A stretch of 64,000 bases of DNA from Cytobacillus suaedae. GTDB lineage: Bacteria; Bacillota; Bacilli; Bacillales; Bacillaceae_L. The translations under genes were made by a program, and so were the position numbers. The DNA lies in contig CP063163.1 in assembly GCA_014960805.1 (NCBI GenBank), positions 3,745,001 through 3,809,000 of the forward strand. Direction: 5' to 3'. The stretch's first letter is position 1. The number at the start of each line of letters is the position of its first letter. The notes below the pieces were generated by a model that ran no database searches, was not told the origin of the DNA, and was given only the letters and a program-made list of their open reading frames with translations. Shown piece after piece: positions 32,647-41,345 of this stretch.

Positions 32647-33045
32647 TTATTTTCTTAGTTTTAGTACTGCCATTGTACATCTTGAAACACATATAAGATT
32701 TTCTTCTTCATCCACGATTTTAATGTCCCAAACCATTGTTGTACGTCCTTTATGTAATGGAGTTGCAATTGCAGTCACAATTCCGTCCTTCTTCGACTTT
32801 ATATGATTTGCATTTATTTCAAGTCCAGCACATGCTTCTGTTTCTTGATCCACTAAGTTGTAGGTACCTACACTGGCAACAGTCTCAGCTAGTGCTACTG
32901 AAGCACCACCGTGTAAAATCCCAAAAGGTTGTCGTGTTTTTTCATTTACAGGCATCGTTGCAACAACACGCTCTGGTGAAAGCTCTTTAAACTCAATTCC
33001 GAGTGCTTCAACGAGTGTATTTTCTCGGTTCATCTTAATATCCAT
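32647..33045 (-). CDS. yuxO: Hotdog-fold thioesterase, YuxO (PaaI/YdiI family)
   Basis: A 132-residue hotdog-fold thioesterase. FGILHGGASVALAETVASVG near residue 42 holds the family motif with the catalytic glutamate, and INANHIKSKKDGIVTAIATP near 78 completes the active site. Members hydrolyse aromatic or acyl-CoA thioesters; 1,4-dihydroxy-2-naphthoyl-CoA is a known substrate of relatives in menaquinone synthesis. AGGGGG lies 8 bases before the ATG at 33045. B. subtilis yuxO likewise follows mrpG in convergent orientation. Confidence 0.92.
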   Translation of the reverse strand: MDIKMNRENTLVEALGIEFKELSPERVVATMPVNEKTRQPFGILHGGASVALAETVASVGTYNLVDQETEACAGLEINANHIKSKKDGIVTAIATPLHKGRTTMVWDIKIVDEEENLICVSRCTMAVLKLRK

Positions 33046-33166
33046 GATTATCCCCCTATTTATCTTTTCTTTTATTGTACATCGTTTCCAGATAATTTCA
33101 AATGTTTATACATCATACTTATATTCCAATCAATAATCTATTCAAAAAATAGGCACAGGCAATGTT

Positions 33167-33192
33167 AAAGGGGGATTCTCTCCCCCTTTTCT
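33167..33192 (-). terminator. Terminator after the sugar dehydrogenase gene
   Basis: AAAGGGGGA and TCCCCCTTT form a 9-bp stem with a TTC loop next to the coding end at 33191. Confidence 0.75.
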
Positions 33193-34243
33193 AATCAATC
33201 CTAAATTTCAGTAGTTTATCATCATCTTCCTGTGGGCTTCCCCTACCATCTTTATTATTTGTCAAAGCATATAAGCTGTTATCATGAATGTAGATATCCC
33301 TCATTCTACCAGCTTGATTATATTCAACACTTATCTCTCTCGTCTTTAAATCGAAACTTTGGACACTTTGTCCTCTTAACATAGCTACATAAAGCTTTCC
33401 GTTATAATAGTCAACTCCAGACGGTGCCCACGTTTCTTCACCTGATTCGAAAAGGGGTGTTTCTAAACCAGGTGATGTTTCATTCCCCTCGATAATTGGC
33501 CATCCATAGTTCCGTCCAGGTCGTATTAAATTAACCTCATCATGAGCACTTTGTCCATGTTCTGTTGCATATAAGTTACTTTCTTTATCCCACGTAAGTC
33601 CCTGCGGATTTCTGTGACCATACGAATAGATATAGGAATTTTCAAATGGGTTATCGCTCGGAATAGACCCATCTCTCTCCATCCGCAAAATTTTACCAGA
33701 AAGATTAACCAAGTTCTGTGCATTGTCAGGAACACCAGCATCACCGGTTGTGATATATAGATTTCCATCGGGGCCAAATTTAAGTCTACCTCCATTATGT
33801 ATTCGTCCACCGGGTATATTTTCGAGTACAGATTTTTGCTCAACCCACACATTTCCTGTTCTTTCAATTAAAACTACACGATTTAGTATTTCATTATTTT
33901 CTTTATATGTATGATATATATAAGCGCCCTTACTAGTTTCAAAGTCAGGTGTTAATGTAAATCCTAATAACCCACCTTCCCCTACATGATAGATATCTTT
34001 TTTCAGGCTCATCTCCTGTGGTATGATTTGCTTCGTTTCCTCATCAACCTTCAAAAGGGTTCCCTTTCGCTCAGTTATAAATAAAGATTGACCTACCTTT
34101 GAAATAGACCACGGAATATCTAGTTGTACAACAATAACATCTGGCTGCTCTTTGACTACTTCAATTGTTTCATTTGGTAATCGATTCCCCGCACAACCAA
34201 CACAGATTACTAACCAGAAAATGATTATCGATTTAACTCTCAT
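33191..34243 (-). CDS. PQQ-dependent sugar dehydrogenase family lipoprotein
   Basis: A 350-residue exported lipoprotein with signal sequence and lipobox CVGC near residue 17. The remainder is a six-bladed beta-propeller of the GdhB/YliI soluble aldose dehydrogenase type: DIPWSISKVGQSLFITERKG, GGRLKFGPDGNLYITTGDAG, YSYGHRNPQGLTWD and EDDDKLLKFRID are family landmarks with the active-site histidine and arginine. It would oxidise sugars outside the cell with PQQ; many Firmicutes lack PQQ synthesis, so the cofactor source is unclear. It is monocistronic, ending at a terminator. Confidence 0.88.
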   Translation of the reverse strand: MRVKSIIIFWLVICVGCAGNRLPNETIEVVKEQPDVIVVQLDIPWSISKVGQSLFITERKGTLLKVDEETKQIIPQEMSLKKDIYHVGEGGLLGFTLTPDFETSKGAYIYHTYKENNEILNRVVLIERTGNVWVEQKSVLENIPGGRIHNGGRLKFGPDGNLYITTGDAGVPDNAQNLVNLSGKILRMERDGSIPSDNPFENSYIYSYGHRNPQGLTWDKESNLYATEHGQSAHDEVNLIRPGRNYGWPIIEGNETSPGLETPLFESGEETWAPSGVDYYNGKLYVAMLRGQSVQSFDLKTREISVEYNQAGRMRDIYIHDNSLYALTNNKDGRGSPQEDDDKLLKFRID

Positions 34244-34289
34244 ATTTGCTACATCCTTTCATTTTGCTTACCATATCCTCTATTTTAAA

Positions 34290-34318
34290 AGAAATAAGAC
34301 AGTAGTAGCTACTGTCTT
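34290..34318 (-). terminator. Terminator after the SIMPL gene
   Basis: AAGACAGTAG and CTACTGTCTT form a perfect 10-bp stem with loop TAG; leftwards it is followed by ATTTCTTTT. Confidence 0.8.
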
Positions 34319-34332
34319 CATGTTTTCCCAAG

Positions 34333-35022
34333 TTATTGAAAGGTAAACTGAACCTCAACTCTTGCTTGAAACTCAATTTCTCTTACTTGAATAGGAGTTG
34401 CGGTACCCATACTAGCAGCTACCTCCTGGACACCATACTCTCTTGGTGTAAAATTTGTACTAATTTCCTCCACACGAATTGGTTGTTGACTTAAAATAAC
34501 ACCAAGGGTATTTGCTATGGTTTTTGCCTTACTAACTGCATTTTGCAAGGCTTTCTGTAGAGCTTCCATCTGATATGCTAGTTCATTTTCTACCATAAAG
34601 ATAGGATTTTCAGCTATATTGGCACCTTCATTAAAAGCGATATCGTAAATAACTCCTGTACTTTGCACATCATGTAGCCTAACGGAGAGGAGATGCCTCA
34701 CTTCATAGCCTTGTAGTATTTTTTCGTTGTTTGTGTACTGATATTGTGGACTAACAGAGTATGAAACTGTTTCAATTTGATCCTTTTGAACCCCAGCATT
34801 AACAATAGCTTCGATAATATCATTTATTTTTTTAGCATTCTCGTCTTGTATATTTTGAACATCCATACCTTCCGTTAACACACCAAATCTTACACTTACA
34901 ATATCAGGCCTTACCTTGAGCAGTCCAACCCCTTCCACTTCTATGATTGGACTTTTATTCTGATTGGTAGGCCTTTGTTGGGACATTCCATTTTGATAAG
35001 GAACATAATAATTTGGATACAT
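34333..35022 (-). CDS. SIMPL (DUF541) domain protein
   Basis: A 229-residue protein. After a 25-residue Tyr/Asn/Gln-rich leader (YPNYYVPYQNGMSQQRP) comes a DUF541/SIMPL domain: VEGVGLLKVRPDIVSVRFGV at the start, YSVSPQYQYTNNEKILQGYE in the middle and the C-terminal FQARVEVQFTF. Members form large assemblies such as BP26. There is no signal peptide, so it is cytoplasmic or possibly spore-associated, given the leader. AAGGAAGG lies upstream of the ATG at 35022. It appears monocistronic. Confidence 0.87.
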   Translation of the reverse strand: MYPNYYVPYQNGMSQQRPTNQNKSPIIEVEGVGLLKVRPDIVSVRFGVLTEGMDVQNIQDENAKKINDIIEAIVNAGVQKDQIETVSYSVSPQYQYTNNEKILQGYEVRHLLSVRLHDVQSTGVIYDIAFNEGANIAENPIFMVENELAYQMEALQKALQNAVSKAKTIANTLGVILSQQPIRVEEISTNFTPREYGVQEVAASMGTATPIQVREIEFQARVEVQFTFQ

Positions 35023-35158
35023 GTATTTATCCTTCCTTCACATTAAGGTTAGTTACTATTCCAATGTATGCTTACTTACAGTAATTATTGAAAATTAGCT
35101 ATTGTATCTTTTAGACATAAGAAAGTACACTTAAATAAACCGATAACGAGGAGGCCCT

Positions 35159-36001
35159 ATGAATAAAGTAGCCATAATTACTGGAGCGTCAAGTGGCTTT
35201 GGATATCTAGCAACGATTGAGCTTGCAAAAGAACAATTTCAAGTGATTGCTACTATGCGAGATCTTTCAAAAAAAGAGCCATTACTAAAGGTCTTATCAC
35301 AACTAGGTTTGCAGGAATTTGTACATTTTCAAAGCTTAGATGTTACAAATGAACAATCCTTACAGGAATTCACTACATTCTTATCAACTTTAGGGCGAAT
35401 AGATGTATTGGTAAATAACGCAGGATTTGCTTTAGGCGGTTTTGCCGAAGAAGTAAGTCTACATGAGTATAAGAAACAGTTTGATACTAATTTTTTTGGA
35501 TTGATTGCAGTTACACAAGCTGTGTTACCTTATATGAGAAAACAAAGACAAGGTAAAATCATTAACATTAGTAGTATAAGTGGGCACATTGGATTTCCAG
35601 GTCTTTCTCCCTATGTATCTTCGAAATTTGCACTAGAAGGATATAGCGAATCCCTTCGACTTGAAGTGAGACCTTTCGGAGTTGAAGTGGCTCTTATTGA
35701 ACCAGGCTCGTACAAAACAAATATATGGAGTTCCGGCAAACAAATAGCGCATAAATCACTAGACCCCAATTCCCCATACAGACATATGATGATGAAGATC
35801 GAAAACCAGCTTGAATTAGGCCAGAATCAATATGGTGAGCCACAGGAGGTTGCAGAGTTAATTAGGAGCATTGCATGTAAAAAGCAGGGTGAAACAAAGC
35901 TAAGGTATCCGATTGGAAAAGGAGTACGAGTGGGATTACTTTTAAAAAAGTTGCTACCTTGGAAGCTCTGGGAGAGGGTTGTAATGAAAAAGTTATCCTA
36001 A
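35159..36001 (+). CDS. Short-chain dehydrogenase/reductase
   Basis: A 280-residue classical SDR. The NAD(P)-binding motif TGASSGFGYLA is at residue 8, NNAG at about 89, the catalytic Ser in NISSISGHIG near 140 and the Y-x3-K in YVSSKFALEG near 155. The extended C-terminus (RYPIGKGVRVGLLLKKLLPW) resembles 17-beta-HSD-like oxidoreductases common in Bacillus. The substrate is unknown. GAGGAGG precedes the ATG. It is upstream of, but not clearly in an operon with, the next gene. Confidence 0.9.
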   Translation: MNKVAIITGASSGFGYLATIELAKEQFQVIATMRDLSKKEPLLKVLSQLGLQEFVHFQSLDVTNEQSLQEFTTFLSTLGRIDVLVNNAGFALGGFAEEVSLHEYKKQFDTNFFGLIAVTQAVLPYMRKQRQGKIINISSISGHIGFPGLSPYVSSKFALEGYSESLRLEVRPFGVEVALIEPGSYKTNIWSSGKQIAHKSLDPNSPYRHMMMKIENQLELGQNQYGEPQEVAELIRSIACKKQGETKLRYPIGKGVRVGLLLKKLLPWKLWERVVMKKLS

Positions 36002-36100
36002 AACCGTAAAATGTTAAGATGTGTTAATTTACTTGGTTCAGGCACTTAAGTGGGTATTTGTACATATAGTGTATGGAGTTTTGCTAGGGAGGGACAAAGT

Positions 36101-36544
36101 TTGTACAATTACCCATATCATAATGTTAATCAGATGTATTGTTATCCTGGGACAAATTATCCATTGGTTCAGTCCACCGCTTATCCACAAGGAATGCCAT
36201 CTTTTCAACCGAATTATCAAAGGTATTCATATCCTACTTATAGACAATATCAAGAGGTAGACCCGACGTTGTTTAATGAGTCAGCGATTGAAATGCAGAA
36301 GCTTATGAGTGATGCTAGTATTGTCTTAAAGCGTATCGCAGAATCAAAAGATTTTGCTAAGAAGGTAATGTCGGCGGCACAAGAGTCACACCTACAGGAA
36401 GTTGATCGACTAATACAATCAACTGGAATTAAATCAAAGGCAGAAACCTCGTTTAATCCAGATGGCATTAATATGACATTTAAGTCCAAAGTTGGCCAAA
36501 CAGATTGCTGTAAATTAACGGTTGCACTCCTTTGGAGAGGATAG
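36101..36544 (+). CDS. Tyr/Pro-rich N-terminus protein, YuzC-like, possibly spore-associated
   Basis: A 147-residue protein. The first 55 residues are rich in Tyr, Pro, Asn and Gln (YNYPYHNVNQMYCYPGTNYP), as in coat-associated proteins. The rest is a compact helical-then-beta domain: FNESAIEMQKLMSDASIVLK, FAKKVMSAAQESHLQEVDRL and NPDGINMTFKSK ending in DCCKLTVALLWRG. The pattern resembles B. subtilis YuzC; this is from memory and uncertain. The start is TTG at 36101 because AGGGAGGG lies 7 bases upstream; a GTG at 36050 has no site. Confidence 0.65.
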   Translation: MYNYPYHNVNQMYCYPGTNYPLVQSTAYPQGMPSFQPNYQRYSYPTYRQYQEVDPTLFNESAIEMQKLMSDASIVLKRIAESKDFAKKVMSAAQESHLQEVDRLIQSTGIKSKAETSFNPDGINMTFKSKVGQTDCCKLTVALLWRG

Positions 36545-36555
36545 TCAACATTACT

Positions 36556-36597
36556 TAAAATCCACCAGTGAGCATAAATAAAACTGGTGGATTTTTC
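36556..36597 (+). terminator. Terminator after the YuzC-like gene
   Basis: AAAATCCACCAGT and ACTGGTGGATTTTT form a 13-bp stem around GAGCATAAATAAA. Confidence 0.92.
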
Positions 36598-36655
36598 ATG
36601 TAACATTGTTAATCTGAAAACGACTAATAGGTAAAATCATTGTGAGGTACGTAAA

Positions 36656-37246
36656 ATGAAAAAGGTTCTAGCTTTCATTTGTTTAGTATTAGTTTTACCT
36701 GTATCTACTATTGCCGCACCTCCTCCGGAAGAAGTAGCGGAAAAAAAACAAAATGCTCCACTAATTGTTACAGCTGAAGTCATTGATGATTTGTTTGTAG
36801 AAAATACTAGTAAATCAAAATCTCACCCATTACAAACCAGAGAAATGGTCCTATTAGTACATGAAATCATAAAGCAGCCAGAAGATTTAAATCTCTATAT
36901 TAATCAACAGTTAAATGTACAATACCATTACATACCATCCTGGAATAGTAACCAATATGATGGTCCATCTAGAGTAGATATCACTAAGGGAGACATCATC
37001 AAGATATGGCTTGTTAAAGGAGAAAATAGTCAATGGAGGCCAAGTTTATCCGGGAATACAATTGAGTATATTCGCTACGTAGATAAGAGAAATGAACCAC
37101 TACTAGAACCTATTTCACAATCTTTTACTAGGATTGCTTCAATTTTATGGGGGAAGTATCAAGGTATCGTTATTTTAGTGTGTATGATTTTTGTGAATAT
37201 AGTTATCGTGAAAGTTGGTTTAAAATTACGTTCAAAAACAATCTAA
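36656..37246 (+). CDS. Exported membrane-anchored protein, unknown
   Basis: A 196-residue protein with a signal peptide (KKVLAFICLVLVLPVSTIAA, residues 2-21), an exterior domain of about 140 residues and a C-terminal helix (GIVILVCMIFVNIVIVKVGL) with a short basic tail, so the mature domain faces outside and is held by its C-terminus. The exterior part is a beta-rich domain (APLIVTAEVIDDLFVEN, ITKGDIIKIWLVKGEN) reminiscent of small OB-like folds. I do not recognise the family. A GTGAGG-type site precedes the ATG. It ends in the stem of a strong terminator. Confidence 0.7.
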   Translation: MKKVLAFICLVLVLPVSTIAAPPPEEVAEKKQNAPLIVTAEVIDDLFVENTSKSKSHPLQTREMVLLVHEIIKQPEDLNLYINQQLNVQYHYIPSWNSNQYDGPSRVDITKGDIIKIWLVKGENSQWRPSLSGNTIEYIRYVDKRNEPLLEPISQSFTRIASILWGKYQGIVILVCMIFVNIVIVKVGLKLRSKTI

Positions 37247-37290
37247 GATGCAATGATTTTCATTCATTGCATCTTAGATTGTTTTATTTT
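37240..37290. terminator. Bidirectional terminator with 17-bp stem
   Basis: A perfect 17-bp stem (37240-37256 with 37264-37280) has the loop TTTTCAT. It is followed by GTTTTATTTTTTT on the plus strand and by GTTTTTG on the minus strand. The stop codon of the preceding gene is within the stem. Confidence 0.93.
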
Positions 37291-37412
37291 TTTCTTGGGG
37301 TGAGCCTTGGTTTTTTGTGTTGCTGCCTAGTTTCTGGATTTGTTACATAAGTAGATGCTGTTAAGTTATTATTCATAGCACCTTCCTCATTAAGTCTTTC
37401 GTCACGTGCCAT
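37284..37412 (-). CDS. 42-residue basic peptide, unknown
   Basis: A short leftward frame from ATG 37412 with GGTGAAG upstream encodes 42 residues that are hydrophilic and basic at the end (QQHKKPRLTPRKK). It starts 5 bp after the stop codon of another small gene on the same strand and ends at a strong terminator. The tight spacing and ribosome binding site support coding, but I recognise no family. Small sporulation proteins are often like this; that is only a guess. Confidence 0.5.
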   Translation of the reverse strand: MARDERLNEEGAMNNNLTASTYVTNPETRQQHKKPRLTPRKK

Positions 37413-37417
37413 TATCT

Positions 37418-37579
37418 TCACCGTCCTGTATATTCTTCATTAACATTTTCGCTCAAATAATGATTTTCACCTGTAGCGAAATTGACATTTCGTAAGTCTA
37501 GCTCAGGATCTAAGCCAAGGTTTAATTTATGTTTGTTGGTGTTTTCTTCTTTTAGATCATTTATGACCTTATCATACAT
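37418..37579 (-). CDS. 53-residue acidic peptide, unknown
   Basis: A leftward frame from ATG 37579 with AAGGAGG 11 bases upstream (and AAAGGA closer) encodes a 53-residue acidic hydrophilic protein (LKEENTNKHKLNLGLDPELD, then ENVNEEYTGR). No membrane segment or cysteine is present. It forms a probable two-gene unit with the 42-residue gene downstream. The family is not recognised. Confidence 0.55.
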   Translation of the reverse strand: MYDKVINDLKEENTNKHKLNLGLDPELDLRNVNFATGENHYLSENVNEEYTGR

Positions 37580-37687
37580 TTCCTTTTTACCTCCTTACTA
37601 TTCATATCATATCAATCTTCAGACCATTTCATTCTTTTGAATTAATGGAAGGGCAGTTATGTATTTTCCATAGTATAGATAATTTAA

Positions 37688-37715
37688 AAGGGAATGATTC
37701 ATTAAAATCATCCCC
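37688..37715 (-). terminator. Terminator after the TauE/SafE gene
   Basis: GGGAATGATT and AATCATCCCC pair around CATTAA; leftwards it is followed by TTTTAAATT. Confidence 0.75.
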
Positions 37716-37721
37716 TGGTGC

Positions 37722-38489
37722 TTAATTAATTAATTTTATTCCGCTCATTAAGATTAAGACACCTATAAATGTTCTTAAAGGTTTAACTGGTACTTTTGCA
37801 GAAAGTGTACTCCCTAAGATTACACCTGGAATAGAACCTACTAACAGATTTATTACGAGCATAAAATCCACATTTCCAAGGCCCATATGGATAATGCCAC
37901 TTACAGTCACTAATATAAAAGCGTGTGCAATGTCCGTTCCTACAAGTTCGGACGCTTTTAAATTATATAAGTATAGCATCGCTAAGGCAAAAAGCGACCC
38001 CGACCCAACAGAAGTTAATCCAACGATAAAACCTAATATCACACCAACTATTATCGTAACTGTCACTTTTTGGTCCAACGGTTTCTCCATATAGGTATTC
38101 TTTTTAAAATGCTGTCCAAAAAGGGTTTTAATAATTGTAGCGATTGCAACAATTATTAAAACATAACCTAAAGCTGTTTTAATAAGCTCACCTTGTAGAT
38201 ATTGTGTACTTCCGTATATTTGCAAAAATAGAAGTGCAATAAGTGCACTTGGTATACTTCCTATCGCTAAATATTTCACCAGCTTCAGGTTTATCGTTTT
38301 TTGACGATAATGTTGAATTGACCCAAAAAGCTTGGTAACAGAGTTATAAACGAAATCAGTACCAACCGCAACCACAGGATTAATTCCTAGTAAGATTAAA
38401 AAAGGTGTCAAGAGTGCCGCACCACCAACACCTGTCAAACCTACCAAAAAGCCTACAACAAGGCCCATTATTAATATACCTATACTCAA
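37722..38489 (-). CDS. TauE/SafE family sulfite exporter-like permease
   Basis: A 255-residue membrane protein with about eight helices. The two family repeats start with VGFLVGLTGVGGAALLTPFL and VGVILGFIVGLTSVGSGSLF, the G-[VI]-G-G/S-G motifs of TauE/SafE anion permeases (sulfite, sulfoacetate or related ions). The substrate cannot be told. The start is TTG at 38489 with GGAGGGGTG upstream. It is monocistronic; no sulfur metabolism genes adjoin, although a sulfite-oxidase-like protein is encoded near 43 kb. Confidence 0.9.
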   Translation of the reverse strand: MSIGILIMGLVVGFLVGLTGVGGAALLTPFLILLGINPVVAVGTDFVYNSVTKLFGSIQHYRQKTINLKLVKYLAIGSIPSALIALLFLQIYGSTQYLQGELIKTALGYVLIIVAIATIIKTLFGQHFKKNTYMEKPLDQKVTVTIIVGVILGFIVGLTSVGSGSLFALAMLYLYNLKASELVGTDIAHAFILVTVSGIIHMGLGNVDFMLVINLLVGSIPGVILGSTLSAKVPVKPLRTFIGVLILMSGIKLIN

Positions 38490-38599
38490 TTGCTATAACA
38501 CCCCTCCTACTACCCCGGATATGGGCATTATATTGTTGCAATTGAGTTTATGACACTAAATCAGATGCCCATTTGCTTCTATTGTCCACATTATCATTT

Positions 38600-39844
38600 T
38601 TAGAAAGTCAATTTCACCTCTGTGCCTTTTCCTTGCTGACTCTGAATCGCTATTTTTCCCGAATGAGCTTCTACAATCCACCTCGCAATGGATAACCCAA
38701 GTCCAGCACCATTCCCAGTACGAGATTTATCACCTCTATAAAAACGATTAAATATATATGGTAAATCTTCATCTTTTATTCCGATACCACTATCTTTTAC
38801 AACAATGGTTACTTGACGGCCATTTCCTAGAGCGTCTAGTGATACAACTCCTTTTTCAGGAGTATATTTTAAGGCATTATCAAGGATGATATAAAGTAAT
38901 TGCTTTATTCTTTCTTCGTCTCCATCCATCTTAAGGTCATTTTCTACAGTGGCCTCAAACATTACACCTTTTATCTCACAAAGTATACTAAACTGTTCAA
39001 TTACCGTTTGAAGTACCTTATCCAACTGTAGCTCAACCTTTTGTAATTGCAGCTGATTGGTATCTGATCTTGCTAGCGTTAATAAGTGATCAATTAGCTT
39101 ATTTAATCTTTTTGTTTCTTTTAGCACGTTAGCAATTGTCTTACTTTCACTTTCGATTGTTTGATGTGGTTGATGTAGTAAAAGTTCTGTGTTTGCTTGA
39201 ATGGCCGCTAAAGGTGTACGTAATTCATGGGAAGCATCTGCTACAAATTGTTGCTGTTTGTCCCATGATACCTGGATTGGCTTAAGTGCCCTCTGAGCTA
39301 AATAAAAAGCTGTAATAACAGCTACAACCATCCCTACCCCAATACCTACTAAAATGATGATTCTAAGGTCATTCAGCATACCTATTTCTTGGTCGATGTT
39401 ACGAATGGCTTGTAAAATTTTTCGTTCTTCTCCATTTTCATATCTTTCAACAAAATTGATGATTCGAAATGAGTTATTTTGAATTTCAACGGTTTCCCCT
39501 TGTGAACTGGAGAGAGTAGATGAGAGGAACAGCAATTCATCGTTCTCAAAAACAGTCAAGGGATATTGAAAAGCAATATTTCGATTACCATCCCAAAGTA
39601 AGTAGAGTGTTGGGGTTTGGGCTATCTTCGTTAAATTTGAACGATTATTATAATGTTGATTTATATATAACAGCCTTCTCTCGTCTAATAAATACGGCTT
39701 TGCTTCAGTAATCATCTTTGAATCAATCTGAGAATAAATTCGTTGTTCAGTAAAAAGGTATAATGCACTACTAAACAAGATTAAAATGACAAACAAAATA
39801 CTCGCATTTGTAAACGCTAATCTATGTCTAGTTTTCCGAAACAT
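38600..39844 (-). CDS. Sensor histidine kinase
   Basis: A 414-residue membrane kinase. TM1 is at about 13-31 (SILFVILILFSSALYLF), the exterior sensor at about 32-158, and TM2 at about 159-181 (IIILVGIGVGMVVAVITAFY). HisKA has the phosphorylated His in VADASHELRTPLAAIQ near residue 208. HATPase_c has N box ILDNALKYTPEKG, G1 DSGIGIKDEDLPYIF and G2 GNGAGLGLSIA. The signal is unknown; the exterior part has no named domain I can see. It is 2 bp downstream of its response regulator gene. Confidence 0.94.
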   Translation of the reverse strand: MFRKTRHRLAFTNASILFVILILFSSALYLFTEQRIYSQIDSKMITEAKPYLLDERRLLYINQHYNNRSNLTKIAQTPTLYLLWDGNRNIAFQYPLTVFENDELLFLSSTLSSSQGETVEIQNNSFRIINFVERYENGEERKILQAIRNIDQEIGMLNDLRIIILVGIGVGMVVAVITAFYLAQRALKPIQVSWDKQQQFVADASHELRTPLAAIQANTELLLHQPHQTIESESKTIANVLKETKRLNKLIDHLLTLARSDTNQLQLQKVELQLDKVLQTVIEQFSILCEIKGVMFEATVENDLKMDGDEERIKQLLYIILDNALKYTPEKGVVSLDALGNGRQVTIVVKDSGIGIKDEDLPYIFNRFYRGDKSRTGNGAGLGLSIARWIVEAHSGKIAIQSQQGKGTEVKLTF

Positions 39845-39846
39845 CC

Positions 39847-40524
39847 CTACTCAATTCCTTTCATCATATAACCTACACCACGAATGGTTTCAATATATCC
39901 TTGGCAATTATAATTAGCTAGTTTCTTTCGTAAATGGTGTACATAGACATCGATTACACTTGGTGCAGAATCGGACTCAAACCCCCATATGCTATCAAAA
40001 ATCTGGTCTTTTGTTAGAATTCGTTTGGGATTCCTCAGGAAAAGCTCCAATAAATCATATTCTTTACCTGCTAATTTCAAAGCTTGTTCATTTACATAAC
40101 CATCGTGAACATCACTTCGAATCGTTATAGGACCATACTTTAGATGTCCCTCTGAATGCATTCCAGATTTCCTGCGAATCAGTGCACGAACACGAGCCAA
40201 TAATTCAGAAATAGCAAACGGTTTTGTCAGATAATCATCTGCCCCTGAGTCTAGCCCTCTTACTCTATCTTCTACCGCATCCTTAGCAGTTAAGAGCAAG
40301 ATTGGGGTATCGAGTCCCTTTTTTCTAATGTGTTTAACAATTGTCAATCCGTCGGCTCCTGGTAACATGATATCAAGAATAATAAGATCATACACGGCAT
40401 TAGAAGCATAGAGTAGTCCTTCATCTCCTGTACTACAAGCATCTATTTGATATGAGTCATTTCTTAGTGCTGTACAAATGACCTCGAGCATTGATTTGTC
40501 ATCTTCAACTACAAGTATCCTCAT
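39847..40524 (-). CDS. OmpR-family response regulator
   Basis: A 225-residue regulator. The receiver domain (1-115) has acidic pocket VEDDK, phospho-Asp in LIILDIMLPGADG near residue 51, Thr in LLLTAKDAVED and Lys in DDYLTKPFAISELLAR. The C-terminal winged helix (about 125-222) contains LKLAGKEYDLLELFLRNPKR and VIDVYVHHLRKKL. It is the first gene of a two-gene operon with the sensor kinase; targets are unknown. It is similar in type to B. subtilis YclJ or CssR systems, but I cannot assign an orthologue. Confidence 0.94.
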   Translation of the reverse strand: MRILVVEDDKSMLEVICTALRNDSYQIDACSTGDEGLLYASNAVYDLIILDIMLPGADGLTIVKHIRKKGLDTPILLLTAKDAVEDRVRGLDSGADDYLTKPFAISELLARVRALIRRKSGMHSEGHLKYGPITIRSDVHDGYVNEQALKLAGKEYDLLELFLRNPKRILTKDQIFDSIWGFESDSAPSVIDVYVHHLRKKLANYNCQGYIETIRGVGYMMKGIE

Positions 40525-40679
40525 ATAAATTCACACCTATCAACTATTTTAACTTCATTATAATTCATTTCTCTTAAAAAATTATTAAAGAAGTCCGGAC
40601 AAAAAGCAAGAAGTTGAGTGTTTTAACCTTATTAATAAACGCTCTTTATGTAAAGATTGTTGTTTTTCAATTTAACATG

Positions 40680-40865
40680 GACCGTTCCTTTCCGCTACAG
40701 TCACTTGCTTTCCGCGGGGAATTATGAAAAAGCCCAACTAACGGCTTTTTCATGGACAAATTCCCATCGGGGAGGAAGTCGAGCCTCCTCGACGTCCGTC
40801 TGCGGGGTCTCGACCTTTCCTCTACTTCCCGCAGGAGTCAAGTGACTTCCGCTCCAATCCACTCT
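40680..40865 (-). repeat. Dispersed structured repeat, copy C (long form with 52-bp hairpin module)
   Basis: A 186-bp element in leftward orientation. The core matches the short copies (inner stem GTCGAG/CTCGAC, apical stem GACG/CGTC). Between the CCGCGG box and the GGGGAGG block lies a 52-bp insert (40718-40769) that itself forms a hairpin, GGGAATT with AATTCCC and GAAAAAGCC with GGCTTTTTC. It lies between the two-component operon and a small gene. Confidence 0.9.
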
Positions 40866-40919
40866 CAATCTATATAAATTTAATAACGATGCATTTTTTT
40901 AGAAAAGAACCTAATAAAA

Positions 40920-40959
40920 AGATAAAGCCAACTTCTTTTACACAAAGACAGTTGGCTTT
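40920..40959. terminator. Terminator after the 81-residue gene
   Basis: AAAGCCAAC and GTTGGCTTT form a 9-bp stem, extended by TCTTT/AAAGA, next to the coding end at 40959. Confidence 0.8.
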
Positions 40960-41204
40960 TACAGGTATTTTATAGGTAGGTCATTTCGATTTAGGACCGC
41001 TTCGAAGATGCTAAAATGATACGTAAATTCATCAAAAAGCAAAGGTTTTTCAGCATCTAAATTATATTGTTCAAGAAAATTCTCAAGTATTTCAGTTTCT
41101 ACTTTATCCATTAATCCTGAAAGGTATAGTGGATAGTGAAATCTTTGGTATATATTACTACGACATAAATTATCAAAAACATCCTCTATTTCATTTTGTA
41201 CCAT
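40959..41204 (-). CDS. Small cytoplasmic protein, unknown
   Basis: An 81-residue soluble, acidic, helix-rich protein (MVQNEIEDVFDNLCRSNIYQ; ILENFLEQYNLDAEKP) that I do not recognise. No membrane helix or metal site is visible. Only a weak upstream site (AAGAGTG) precedes the ATG at 41204. It is divergent from the DDAH-like gene and ends at a terminator next to repeat copy C. Confidence 0.6.
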   Translation of the reverse strand: MVQNEIEDVFDNLCRSNIYQRFHYPLYLSGLMDKVETEILENFLEQYNLDAEKPLLFDEFTYHFSIFEAVLNRNDLPIKYL

Positions 41205-41345
41205 TTAAGTCACTCTTTTCTTCTTAATTTCTATTAGTATTGAGAACTAAATGGAATCCTAAACCTCGTTCACCTTTTCTATAATTTCTTTGCAATTGGG
41301 TAGCCTAAGGATAAGGATAAATAATTTTTGGAGGAAGAAATAGTT

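Noticed and set aside
36021-36260. Rightward open frame of 79 codons overlapping the YuzC-like gene.
   Set aside because: It is in another frame of a gene with a good ribosome site and has no domain.
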